DNA from: Rhodospirillaceae bacterium | Lineage (GTDB): Bacteria; Pseudomonadota; Alphaproteobacteria; GCA-2731375 | Direction: 5' to 3' | Assembly: GCA_018701215.1 (NCBI GenBank) | Contig: JABIWH010000063.1 | Location: 1-12,554 of the forward strand | DNA length: 12,554 bases | Shown here: one piece after another, positions 1-7,316 of the stretch | Position numbering within the stretch: position 1 is the stretch's first letter | How the letters are laid out: each line of letters starts with the position of its first letter | Position numbers and translations under genes: made by a program | Notes under the pieces: model-generated | What the model was told of the DNA's origin: nothing | The model's database searches: none | The model's input: the letters and a program-made list of their open reading frames with translations, nothing else

Positions 1-156
1 AGTGGGACTACGGGCAAAACCTTCAACGACGCCACGGCGCTGGGAAGCGCGGCCTCCACGCGCCATCAAACAGGTCTATGTTCTGTGAACGTGGTCTAGC
101 GGGCCCGCCGTGTGGGTCTGTTGTGTGGTTCGAAAGGGCTGTCGGCTGAAAATGCC

Positions 157-1068
157 TCAACCGGGCGGCGGCGTCGCTTCAACCGTATCATTCGCCGCGG
201 CTGCTGGTGAACCGAGCAATGCCGCTTGCGGATAGACCGTCCGTTCGCCGTGATCCAGAATTTGACCATAATTCAGGTCGCCTTGCGGGTAATTCGAGGC
301 GGATATCTCGACCTCCGGCGCGATGGCGCCATGCTCCAGCATCACCGCGATATTCGGTGCTTGCGTGGCTATTTTTTCCGCCACGGGGACGCATTTGTCC
401 CAATTGGTCAGTTGCAGCATGATGCAGAAAGTGTCGTCCGAAAGGCGCGCCACCAGGTCCGAGGCGCGGGCGATATTCTGTAGCAGGTTCGCGACACCGG
501 CCATCATGGATTCGGTGGGGTTAAAGCCATGGGCCTCCGAGGCGGCGTGATAGTTGGTGACCCGGACGTATATTAGCGCGCCTTCCTTTTTGGCGCGCTG
601 GCTGTCGGCCATCACAACGCGAAAGAATTCCCGAAAGCTGGCATCGTTGACCACGCCCGTGCTCAGGTCCATGCCGGCGCCTTCACGCAACATGTCCTCC
701 ATATTCAACAGACGTTTGCCTGCCTTGATACGCAACTGCAACTCAGCCGTATTCAGGGGCTTGTTCAAATAATCGTCGGCGCCCGCCTCCAGGCAGGACA
801 TCACCGCTGCCTTCTCGGTAAAATCGGCATAAAATACGATGTAGGTGTAGCGCGGCCGTTCAATTTTGCGAATGCGTTCGCACAATTCCAGGCCACCTAT
901 GCCAGGCAGGTCATAATCCAGGATCACCATGCGATAGGGCTCCTTGGCGACCAGTTCATAGGCCGCCGCGCCATCGTGTTCCACCGTGACGCGATGGCCC
1001 CATTTCTCCAACTTTGATTTCAACAACCGTGAAAATAGCGGATCCCGGTCGACAACCAGCACTTTCAT
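157..1068 (-). CDS. Response regulator: receiver domain plus degenerate GGDEF domain
   Basis: This 303-residue protein carries an N-terminal receiver domain (about 1-120) with acidic residues D7 and D9, phosphoacceptor D51 in the LDYDLPG motif, and K103 in LNKPL. The usual switch Thr/Ser is Tyr (Y80). Residues about 135-270 resemble a diguanylate cyclase fold (the stretch ASDLVARLSDDTF aligns with the xSDLVARYGGDEF region), but the active-site loop reads SDDTF at 210-214 and the metal/substrate residues of the DhFK region are absent. It should therefore not make c-di-GMP; it may bind a ligand or protein, or be a relic. The C-terminus (about 280-303) is Ala/Pro-rich. The ATG at 1068 is preceded by AAGGGA about 10 nt upstream. 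It lies 38 nt downstream of the secretin N-domain gene, probably in one transcript. Family assignment is firm; its link to pilus control is inferred from position. Confidence 0.88.
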   Translation of the reverse strand: MKVLVVDRDPLFSRLLKSKLEKWGHRVTVEHDGAAAYELVAKEPYRMVILDYDLPGIGGLELCERIRKIERPRYTYIVFYADFTEKAAVMSCLEAGADDYLNKPLNTAELQLRIKAGKRLLNMEDMLREGAGMDLSTGVVNDASFREFFRVVMADSQRAKKEGALIYVRVTNYHAASEAHGFNPTESMMAGVANLLQNIARASDLVARLSDDTFCIMLQLTNWDKCVPVAEKIATQAPNIAVMLEHGAIAPEVEISASNYPQGDLNYGQILDHGERTVYPQAALLGSPAAAANDTVEATPPPG

Positions 1069-1106
1069 CGCTCTGTTTCCCTTAGTGCGTTTCCGAAAAT
1101 TTCCGG

Positions 1107-1718
1107 TTATTCCTGTCCCTGCTGATTGCCCAGCAGGCCGCTCAAGGCGTTGGCGATTTCCGCTGCCGGATCGCCTGCCGCCGCTTGTTCGGCTTCCTCT
1201 CCACCGGCAGACGCGGCGCCTGCCGCCGCCGCCGTCGTCGCGCCGCTGCCCTGGGGCGTTGCCACCGGCACGCAGCGCGGATTGCAGCTCAAGGTGAAGG
1301 CTTGCGGGCCGCGGTCAACGGTGACCCGGCGCTTTTTCATGGGGCCGACCACGATGGCGGCCGAGATGACGACTTTGCCCGTGTCATCCAGGATCAACAT
1401 GTTGGTTTCTCCCGGCTCCCGGCCCAGCAGAAACAACAGGCCGTTGTCCTCTACCACCACATCGGCCACGGCTGGATTGCCAAGCATTATCACATCCGGG
1501 GTCGCGGATAGCTGGATCAGTTGGGCCTTGCCGATTTCAATGGCAAAAACATCGGCTGTACCGGCCTGACCGGTTTCAACAGCGACGGTCTCGGCTGCAT
1601 CGGCCTGGCCGACCGCAAAACCCAGCGCGACCGCGATAATGACTAAATAGCCCAGTCCTAAATGAAATGGGCCCAAACGACCTAGCGACTGCCCTAGGCA
1701 GGGTTTTCGATTGTTCAT
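1107..1718 (-). CDS. Secreted stand-alone CpaC/RcpA-type pilus assembly N-terminal domain protein
   Basis: This 203-residue protein has a signal peptide with a hydrophobic stretch at about 21-37 and a likely cleavage after QADA (residue 41). Residues about 57-125 match the N-terminal domain of Tad secretins: IEIGKAQLIQL, then NPAVADVVV, then a beta-rich segment containing GETNMLILDDTGK. The same pattern occurs in the full secretin of this window (KARLIRLP, NPAVANVVV, GSTNAFFLDAEGK). No secretin pore domain follows. Instead there is a short segment with two cysteines (C145 and C149, CNPRC) and an Ala/Gly/Glu-rich tail. It probably acts in the periplasm next to the secretin or its lipoproteins. 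The ATG at 1718 has GAGGG six bases upstream. It is the first gene of a two-gene unit with the response regulator. Its exact role is unknown. Confidence 0.85.
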   Translation of the reverse strand: MNNRKPCLGQSLGRLGPFHLGLGYLVIIAVALGFAVGQADAAETVAVETGQAGTADVFAIEIGKAQLIQLSATPDVIMLGNPAVADVVVEDNGLLFLLGREPGETNMLILDDTGKVVISAAIVVGPMKKRRVTVDRGPQAFTLSCNPRCVPVATPQGSGATTAAAAGAASAGGEEAEQAAAGDPAAEIANALSGLLGNQQGQE

Positions 1719-1882
1719 TACGTGCCCTCAATACAAATTGGCTTATCACCGGTTACCTATTTGTCCGCCGCCAAGGTAAACAACATCCGCGTTTGGCATT
1801 TCGCAATTGTCGCAATGCTAAATCTACGAATCCGTTTCCCTTCCCTACCAAAAAATACCACATCCCATTCCAGCAAGCATCT

Positions 1883-1888
1883 ATTATA
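1883..1888 (-). promoter_or_regulatory. Candidate -10 box (TATAAT)
   Basis: On the minus strand this is a perfect TATAAT hexamer facing the secretin N-domain gene at 1718, which would give a leader of roughly 155-160 nt. The best -35 match, TTGTCA (minus strand, 1914-1909), lies 20 nt away, longer than the usual 16-18. In AT-rich DNA a chance hexamer is possible, so support is weak. Confidence 0.3.
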
Positions 1889-1921
1889 GGAAATTAATAG
1901 CGCCTATTTGACAATGAATCC

Positions 1922-1940
1922 TTAACCATAACAGCTTAAC
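1922..1940 (+). promoter_or_regulatory. Candidate CtrA half-site pair
   Basis: The sequence reads TTAACCAT (1922-1929) followed by TTAAC (1936-1940). TTAACCAT is a known CtrA half-site form in Alphaproteobacteria, and pilus genes are CtrA targets in Caulobacter. The two TTAA cores are 10 bases apart rather than the 7 of the classical full site, so this is two half-sites at best. It lies between two divergent Tad-related genes, a fitting place for shared control. Confidence 0.35.
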
Positions 1941-2055
1941 GATGGAACTCAGCGCTAATACCTAAAGATAATGGAAGTATTTTCTATTGTATCCTATGTT
2001 GTTATCACCATCTAGATTACAATAGTACAATGGTGCGCGCCGGACATTTGCGTAC

Positions 2056-2060
2056 AGGGA
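2056..2060 (+). promoter_or_regulatory. Ribosome binding site that sets the tadD start
   Basis: AGGGA lies five bases before the ATG at 2066. The in-frame upstream ATG at 2030 has no purine-rich stretch ahead of it (AT-rich ATTACAATAGTACA), so the later ATG is preferred. It removes 12 residues and leaves a conventional lipoprotein signal. Confidence 0.6.
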
Positions 2061-2065
2061 AGAGT

Positions 2066-3781
2066 ATGAAGATAGACATTTCCTGCCGTCTTGGCATTCG
2101 ACCGGATTTTCAGCCTACTTTTAGCCGTGGCGCGCGCCTTGCCGCCCGGATCGTAAGTCTGGGTTTTGCCGGCGGCTTGTTCCTGGCTGGCTGTGTGGCG
2201 GAACCGCCCCAGCAGCGGGCCAAGAAACTGGGCGACCTTGACCGCAGTCTTTTCCAGGCCGCTGAAAGTTTCGAGAAACGCCGCGATTATGCGACGGCCG
2301 CCAGCTACTACCGCAACCTGTACAATCGGGATGCATCCGATATCGAGGCGGTTGTCGGGCTGTCGCGTGGTTTGCGTCATCTGCAACAGGCCCGCGAGGC
2401 GCAAGCCATAATCCTGCGCGCCTTGAAGGAAGCGCCAAAGGATTACGATTTGCGCGCCGAATTGGGCAAGGTGCAATTGTCCCTGGGCGAGCCGTTGAAG
2501 GCGATCGATCAATTATCAAGGGTTGATGCCGAGGTCGAGGGCAAACGTTGGGATATCAAGGTGGCCCTGGCGATCGGACATGATCGGTTGGGTATGTACG
2601 AACAGGCCGAACGGCGTTATCGGCAGGCCTTGCAGCTGTCACCGGAAAACGCCGCGGTGATGAATAATTTCGCTCTTTCCCTGGCCCAGGCCGGACGCCT
2701 GGGGGAGGCGTTGGAAATTCTGGAGCGGGCGGCCGCCTTGCCGGAGGCGACACCACGAATGCGGCAAAATCTGGCTCTGCTCTACGCTATGAAGGGCGAT
2801 TTGGCTTCGGCCGAGCAATATGTCCGCCGCGACATGCCGCCAGAGGTGGCGGACCAGAATATGACCTATTACCGGCAACTGCGCGCGGGCATGTCGGGCG
2901 GCGCGGCGCCGACGGCAGCCCCGGCGGTGTCATCGGCGGCACCACAGGCGGCCTCAACTGTGCGGTTGGCCGCAAAGCCGTCATCCGAAAAGCGGGCACC
3001 GCCTGAAATTATAGCTTCCGAAGATGGCCCGGCGACGGCCGTGGCGACGCAGGCCGACAAGGCCATGGCCAGGGACGCGGTGGAAACAGCCCCCGCCGAA
3101 CCGCAAGCCAAGGCGGAAGCCACGGTCGCGCCGACGAAGAAGTTGGCGCCGACGCCGGGCGGGGAAGCGGCCGACGCCAAAACTGCCTCCGAAAGCGCCA
3201 CGGAAAGTGTTGCTGTGACCGCACCTGAAGCTGACGAGAAAACGCCTGAAAAGGCCGCCATGAAACCGGCGCCGGTGCCGACTGAGGCGGTTAAGACGGC
3301 TGAACCCGCCGATAATGGAAAACCCATGCAAGCGGCTGAAGTGCAAGCGGTTACCCCACAGTCGGCGGCGAAGGAGCCGGAAAAGACCGCGACCGATAAT
3401 ACCGCGACAAATGGTGCCGCGAAAACTTCACCGCCCGGGGCGGAAAGCTCAACCGCGACGTCCGAAGCCGTCCCAGCGGGCAAACCTGATGCCATTTCGC
3501 CAGGGGCACAGCTGGCGTCGGTCGCACCGGGGGGCTATCGCCTGCAATTAGGCAGTTTCAAGTCCTTGGATGGAGCTGAAGCCATGCGCCTGAAGCTGTT
3601 GAAGAAGCATGGCGATCTGTTGCGTTCGGTGGATCTGGTGGTGGAAACTGTGACGGTTCCGGAACGGGGTGACTTTTTCCGGGTCAATTCACGCCCGGTA
3701 CCCGATCGTGAGATGGTTGATGAAACCTGCCTGAAATTGGCAATCCGCGATGTGCCCTGCCTGTTGATCCGCTCACCTTGA
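2066..3781 (+). CDS. tadD: TadD-like TPR lipoprotein with C-terminal SPOR-like domain
   Basis: The 571-residue product starts with a lipoprotein signal: hydrophobic residues about 29-42 and a lipobox LAGC with Cys43. Residues about 60-258 form tetratricopeptide repeats; the clearest units start near 63, 163 and 197 (the latter two include YEQAERRYRQALQLSPENA and GRLGEALEILERAAALP). The end of the array (QNLALLYAMKGDLASAEQYV, then a DMPPEVADQN-type motif and YYRQLR) matches the C-terminal signature of alphaproteobacterial TadD, the lipoprotein needed for Tad secretin function. Unlike ordinary TadD, which ends there, a linker of about 210 residues rich in Ala, Pro, Lys, Glu and Thr follows (278-488). 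It leads into a SPOR-like fold (489-571) beginning GGYRLQLGSF, the type that binds denuded septal peptidoglycan. It is convergent with the tad operon. The TPR and lipobox are clear; the TadD name is likely; septal binding is inferred. Confidence 0.87.
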   Translation: MKIDISCRLGIRPDFQPTFSRGARLAARIVSLGFAGGLFLAGCVAEPPQQRAKKLGDLDRSLFQAAESFEKRRDYATAASYYRNLYNRDASDIEAVVGLSRGLRHLQQAREAQAIILRALKEAPKDYDLRAELGKVQLSLGEPLKAIDQLSRVDAEVEGKRWDIKVALAIGHDRLGMYEQAERRYRQALQLSPENAAVMNNFALSLAQAGRLGEALEILERAAALPEATPRMRQNLALLYAMKGDLASAEQYVRRDMPPEVADQNMTYYRQLRAGMSGGAAPTAAPAVSSAAPQAASTVRLAAKPSSEKRAPPEIIASEDGPATAVATQADKAMARDAVETAPAEPQAKAEATVAPTKKLAPTPGGEAADAKTASESATESVAVTAPEADEKTPEKAAMKPAPVPTEAVKTAEPADNGKPMQAAEVQAVTPQSAAKEPEKTATDNTATNGAAKTSPPGAESSTATSEAVPAGKPDAISPGAQLASVAPGGYRLQLGSFKSLDGAEAMRLKLLKKHGDLLRSVDLVVETVTVPERGDFFRVNSRPVPDREMVDETCLKLAIRDVPCLLIRSP

Positions 3782-3819
3782 CGTCGTCAAAGGCCTCACC
3801 GGGTCTAATCTGATCGGGT
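3782..3819. other. Short convergent intergenic gap with direct repeat
   Basis: This 38-bp gap separates the stops of tadD (plus) and tadC (minus). It contains GGGTCTAA at 3801-3808, repeated at 3816-3823 with a 15-bp period; the second copy runs over the tadC stop codon. No stem-loop with a T-run is visible, so no intrinsic terminator can be called for either gene. Confidence 0.5.
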
Positions 3820-4779
3820 CTAAATGGTGTTCATGGCCTTGATGATCGCGGGGCCGATCAAGACGATAAACAGCACGGGCAGGAAAAACACGATCATCGG
3901 CACGGTCAATTGGGCGGGCAGGGCGCCGGCCTTTTGTTCCGCCTTCGACATTCGATCATCGCGCTGTTCCTGGGATAGAACGCGGAGGCTGACGCTGACC
4001 GGCGTGCCGTATTTTTCCGCCTGTGCCAATGCGGTAACCAGGGACCTCATCGCCGGCAGACCGGTACGTTCAGATAAATTCATCAAGGCTTGGCGGCGGT
4101 CGGGCAGGAATGCCAATTCCGCCGTTGTCAGGCCCAGTTCCTCGGTCAATTCGGGTCCTTGGTTCTGTAATTCACTGGCGACCCGATGAAAGGCGGCTTC
4201 CATGGACAGGCCGGCCTCGACGCAGATCACCATCAGATCCAGGGCGTCGGGAAAAATTTTCTGGATCGCTTTTTGCCGGTTCTGGATTTTGTTCTTGACG
4301 ATGATCTGGGGCATGAAGAAACCGACCACCGCCGCGCCGAAGGAATAGACGATCTTCATGGACGGGCCCATCTCTACCTTGGCCAGAAGAAACAAATAGA
4401 TCGCCGTCAACAGGGCAAACAGGATAGGTGCCACGAAACGGAAGAAGGCGTAGGTGTACAAATGCCCTTCCGAGCGCATGCCCGCCTGGGCTAGTTTGTT
4501 CTTGATCGAGACGCTATCGGCGGGATTGATCAGCCTTAATTTGTCGACTAGGAAGGTGACATAGGATCGGCTGGCCTGTTGGCGCAGGGTTGACGGCTGG
4601 TTGGCGAATTTTCTTCGCGCCGCGGCGCTTAATTCCTCGCGCCGGGCGGCAACGGTCTTCAGGCGCGAGCGCAAGTTATCGCTGCCCAGCATCGGCATGC
4701 CAAAAGCGACAATGGTCAGAAAGGCGCCGATGCTACCCAGCGCAATGATGATGTTTTCTGGTGAAAGTATGCCGCTCAT
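3820..4779 (-). CDS. tadC: Tad pilus inner-membrane platform protein TadC
   Basis: This 319-residue polytopic membrane protein has hydrophobic segments at about 10-30, 113-134, 143-161 and 291-313. Between the last two lies a cytoplasmic T2SSF (GspF-like) domain (about 172-290) with the signature FPDALDLMVICVEAGLSMEAAFHRVA and later ALAQAEKYGTPVSVSLRVLS. With TadB it forms the inner-membrane platform on which the CpaF motor drives pilin polymerisation. Its ATG shares one base with the tadB stop (TGATG at 4777-4781) and has only a weak Shine-Dalgarno, so it is probably translationally coupled to tadB. Length and topology are normal for the family. It is the last gene of the operon, ending 38 bp from the convergent tadD stop. 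Confidence 0.95.
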   Translation of the reverse strand: MSGILSPENIIIALGSIGAFLTIVAFGMPMLGSDNLRSRLKTVAARREELSAAARRKFANQPSTLRQQASRSYVTFLVDKLRLINPADSVSIKNKLAQAGMRSEGHLYTYAFFRFVAPILFALLTAIYLFLLAKVEMGPSMKIVYSFGAAVVGFFMPQIIVKNKIQNRQKAIQKIFPDALDLMVICVEAGLSMEAAFHRVASELQNQGPELTEELGLTTAELAFLPDRRQALMNLSERTGLPAMRSLVTALAQAEKYGTPVSVSLRVLSQEQRDDRMSKAEQKAGALPAQLTVPMIVFFLPVLFIVLIGPAIIKAMNTI

Positions 4780-5771
4780 CAGACTTCAAAATTGATCATT
4801 TGTTTCATGATAAAGACACCAATGCTCATCCAGGCCAGACCGCAGGCGATCAAGATCTGACCAAGATTGTCAACGAACAGGGGGGTGATGTATTCTGGAC
4901 TGACCAAATACAACAGCGCCGTCATGAGAAACGGCAGCGAGCCAATGATCCCGGCGGAGGACTTCGCCTCCGACGACAGGGCCTTGACCTTGTCCGCCAT
5001 TTTCTTGCGGTCGCGTAGAATGTTGGAGAGATTTTGCAGGGTATCGGCCAGATTACCGCCAGTTTGTGACTGGATCGCAAGGACGATGGCAAAGAACTGC
5101 ATCTCCGCCGTTTTCATCTGTTCCTGGGCCCGCTCCAAGGCGTCGTTGAGGGGCAGGCCGAGTTTTTGCGATTCCACGATTTCCGTGAATACGCCGGCGA
5201 CCGGCTCCGGGCTTTCCGTCGCGATCACGTTCAGACATTCGCCGACCGGCAGGCCTGATTTGATGCCGCGCACGATGACATCCACGGCATTGGCGAATTC
5301 CTTGGTAAATTTGGCGACCCGCCGTTTTGACATCCTGGCGACAACATAGCGCGGCAAGCCAAAGCCAACGGTGATGGCCACGGGCAGGAGCCCGACCATG
5401 GGATAGCCAAGCAGGATATGAATGGCGGCGGCCGCGATCGACAGTCCGGCGCATAACAGAAAATAATTTCGCAGGGTTGTGCGCAGACCGGCCTGGCGCA
5501 GGGTTCCGCGCATTTTTACGGCGAAGGATTTTTTCGTCTTTGCCGCTTCAAGTTCTTTCAGGCGTGATTGGATATCCCGTTTTTTGCCGCCGCTTTCGCT
5601 GCGTCCCCCCCGCGCCAACTTGACGTCGCCCATCTTGCCGGAGGCGATGGCGATCCGTTGTTTCAGGTTCGAGCGCGTTTTTAGCTGCGGCATGACGATC
5701 AGAAAGGTGAGGATCGTCATCGTTAGAAAAACGGCGCCGGCCACGACAAACACCAAAATGCCTAAATCCAT
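4779..5771 (-). CDS. tadB: Tad pilus inner-membrane platform protein TadB
   Basis: This 330-residue membrane protein has hydrophobic segments at about 4-27, 103-121, 125-140, 273-290 and 303-323. The T2SSF domain (about 158-285) is recognised from FANAVDVIVRGIKSGLPVGE, a following ESPEPVAGVF, KLGLPLNDAL, and the QSQTGGNLADTLQNLS helix. A basic cytoplasmic stretch (about 30-90) follows the first membrane segment. It pairs with TadC to form the platform for pilus extension. The ATG at 5771 has a perfect AGGAGG at 5782-5777, five bases upstream, so it can start independently despite the 106-nt gap after cpaF. Nothing appears broken or missing. Confidence 0.95.
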   Translation of the reverse strand: MDLGILVFVVAGAVFLTMTILTFLIVMPQLKTRSNLKQRIAIASGKMGDVKLARGGRSESGGKKRDIQSRLKELEAAKTKKSFAVKMRGTLRQAGLRTTLRNYFLLCAGLSIAAAAIHILLGYPMVGLLPVAITVGFGLPRYVVARMSKRRVAKFTKEFANAVDVIVRGIKSGLPVGECLNVIATESPEPVAGVFTEIVESQKLGLPLNDALERAQEQMKTAEMQFFAIVLAIQSQTGGNLADTLQNLSNILRDRKKMADKVKALSSEAKSSAGIIGSLPFLMTALLYLVSPEYITPLFVDNLGQILIACGLAWMSIGVFIMKQMINFEV

Positions 5772-5877
5772 GCTCGCCTCCTCTGCTCAGCTTGCCAGCG
5801 ACAAATCAATAAAACAGCTTCGACCAGGCAGCCCGTAAAAGCGGCCCGATATCGCGTGCGCCCAGGCGCGTGCCACG
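5772..5877. other. Gap between cpaF and tadB
   Basis: This 106-bp gap is the longest inside the operon. It holds a GC-rich inverted repeat GCGCC-CA-GGCGC (5858-5869), whose two-base loop is too short for a good stem-loop unless it opens further, and the strong AGGAGG of tadB at its left end. I see no T-run terminator and no convincing promoter. It may be a processing or attenuation point, but that is speculation. Confidence 0.3.
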
Positions 5878-7314
5878 TTACATGCCGAGGGCTTCAACCA
5901 GCTCCTGCTCCCGGCCGAAATATTTTGCCCGGTCCCAAAACGAAGGCCGCAGACCCGTCGGTTTATGTTCGCCGATCAATTTACCGTTTTCGTCTTCGCC
6001 AAGGATTTCATAGGTATATAAATCCTGCAAAGTGACCACATCGCCTTCCATGCCGATGACTTCGGTAACATGGGTGATCTTGCGGCTGCCGTCGCGCAGG
6101 CGGGCTGCCTGAACGATGATATGCACGGCGGAAGATATTTGTTCGCGGACGGTCTTGGCCGGTAGATTGAAACCGCCCATGGCAATCATGTTTTCCACGC
6201 GGCTGACTGCTTCGCGCGGATTATTGGCATGGATCGTACCCATGGAGCCGTCATGGCCGGTATTCATCGCCTGCAACAGATCGAATGCTTCGGGGCCGCG
6301 GACCTCGCCAACGATGATCCGTTCCGGGCGCATACGCAGGCAGTTCTTGACCAGATCGCGCATGGTAATTTCGCCGGCGCCCTCTAGGTTGGGCGGCCGC
6401 GTTTCCAGGCGCACGACGTGGGGCTGCTGCAATTGCAGTTCGGCCGAATCCTCACAGGTGATGGTCCGCTCGCCCTCTTCGATGAACGCGGTCAATGCAT
6501 TCAACAGGGTCGTCTTGCCCGAACCCGTGCCGCCCGAGACCAGGATATTCAGGCGGCAGGCACCAATAACACCTAATAGTTTCGCGCCCATGGGCGTGAT
6601 CGAGCCGAAATCGACCAGATTCTGAATCCGCAGCTTATCTTTCTTAAACTTACGTATCGTCAGGGTGGCGCCATCAATGGACAGAGGCGGCCCGATGACA
6701 TTGACGCGGCTGCCATCCAGTAGGCGCGCGTCACAAATGGGGCTGGCCTCGTCCACCCGCCGGCCGACGGCGGAGACGATGCGCTGGCAGATGTTCATCA
6801 ACTGCGCGTTGTCGCGAAAGCGGATGTCGGTCAGCTCGATTTGGCCATCGACTTCGATGTAGACCTTTTCCGCGCCGTTGACCATGATATCGGCGATGTC
6901 GTCGCGTTCCAGCAACGGTTCCAACGGACCAAGTCCCAGCACATCGTTGCAGATGTCGGTGATCAGGGATTGCTGTTCCGTACTGGAAAGCACCATCGCC
7001 TTCATGGCGATAATTTCGCCGACGATATCGGTAATCTCTTCGCGTACCTGGCTGGAATCCAGTTTGCCTAGTTCAGTCAGATCCACGGCCTCGACCAGGG
7101 AGGCAAAAATACTCTGCTTGGTTTCGTTGTAGCGGTCCCGTTCGTCACCGAAAAGAGCACTGTGATCGACGGCCGCTACGGGCTCGGGCTCCACTGGCTT
7201 GGGTGGGGCAGCCTGAACAGGCGGCGGCGCCTCAGGCACCGGACTTGCCTCCGGGGCCTCGACTTCAGGGGCTTTTGGTTTGACCTCCGGCCCGCCAGTA
7301 CGTTTGCCAAACAT
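5878..7314 (-). CDS. cpaF: Tad pilus motor ATPase CpaF/TadA
   Basis: This 478-residue secretion ATPase of the GspE/VirB11 superfamily powers pilus assembly at the cytoplasmic face. The N-terminus (about 11-47) is a Pro/Glu/Ala-rich tail. Residues about 60-230 form the N-terminal domain (PLEPLLERDDIADIMVNG, ICDARLLDGSRVN). The RecA-like core has Walker A GGTGSGKT (261-268, K267), Asp box TCEDSAEL (286-293), Walker B region RIIVGEVRG with E337, and His-box GHDGSMGTIHANNPREAVSR. All catalytic motifs are intact. It starts with ATG two bases after the cpaE stop, with AAGG about 10 bases upstream inside the cpaE end, indicating coupling. Length is normal for an alphaproteobacterial CpaF with a proline-rich leader. 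Confidence 0.97.
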   Translation of the reverse strand: MFGKRTGGPEVKPKAPEVEAPEASPVPEAPPPVQAAPPKPVEPEPVAAVDHSALFGDERDRYNETKQSIFASLVEAVDLTELGKLDSSQVREEITDIVGEIIAMKAMVLSSTEQQSLITDICNDVLGLGPLEPLLERDDIADIMVNGAEKVYIEVDGQIELTDIRFRDNAQLMNICQRIVSAVGRRVDEASPICDARLLDGSRVNVIGPPLSIDGATLTIRKFKKDKLRIQNLVDFGSITPMGAKLLGVIGACRLNILVSGGTGSGKTTLLNALTAFIEEGERTITCEDSAELQLQQPHVVRLETRPPNLEGAGEITMRDLVKNCLRMRPERIIVGEVRGPEAFDLLQAMNTGHDGSMGTIHANNPREAVSRVENMIAMGGFNLPAKTVREQISSAVHIIVQAARLRDGSRKITHVTEVIGMEGDVVTLQDLYTYEILGEDENGKLIGEHKPTGLRPSFWDRAKYFGREQELVEALGM

Positions 7315-7316
7315 CT

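Larger units (their letters stand above)
1719..2065. promoter_or_regulatory. AT-rich divergent intergenic region
   Basis: This 347-bp stretch separates the starts of two divergent genes and is far more AT-rich than the coding DNA on either side. It must hold the promoters for both directions. Visible elements are a TTAACCAT plus TTAAC pair (1922-1940), a TATAAT on the minus strand (1883-1888), a 9-bp-period repeat TCGCAATTGTCGCAAT (1801-1816), and a possible -10 (GATAAT, 1967-1972) toward the plus-strand gene without a good -35. I see no RNA gene. A plus-strand ORF that crosses its left half (1667-1897) has no recognisable content and starts inside the neighbouring gene. Confidence 0.6.

Noticed and set aside
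124..138. GTGGTTCGAAAGGG resembling a tRNA T-loop
   Set aside because: The base after the loop is G, not the required C, and no T-stem, anticodon arm or acceptor stem can be drawn.
1..156. Possible partial gene at the left edge
   Set aside because: Several frames are open for 30-50 codons on one or both strands, but none has recognisable content or a good start; an ATG on the minus strand at 66-64 lacks a Shine-Dalgarno. A 10-bp palindrome GCGGGCCCGC (99-108) is probably chance in GC-rich DNA.
1667..1897. Plus-strand ORF of 76 codons across the intergenic region
   Set aside because: It begins inside the secretin N-domain gene on the other strand, has no Shine-Dalgarno and no recognisable content.
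2030..2065. Upstream ATG of the TPR-SPOR gene
   Set aside because: No ribosome binding site precedes it, whereas AGGGA precedes the ATG at 2066 at good spacing.
2869..3495. Long minus-strand open frame (208 codons) opposite the tadD linker
   Set aside because: It mirrors the Ala/Pro/Lys/Glu-rich linker of the plus-strand gene; its Ala/Ser/Gly/Val-rich translation reflects GC-rich codons read backwards and has no domain.
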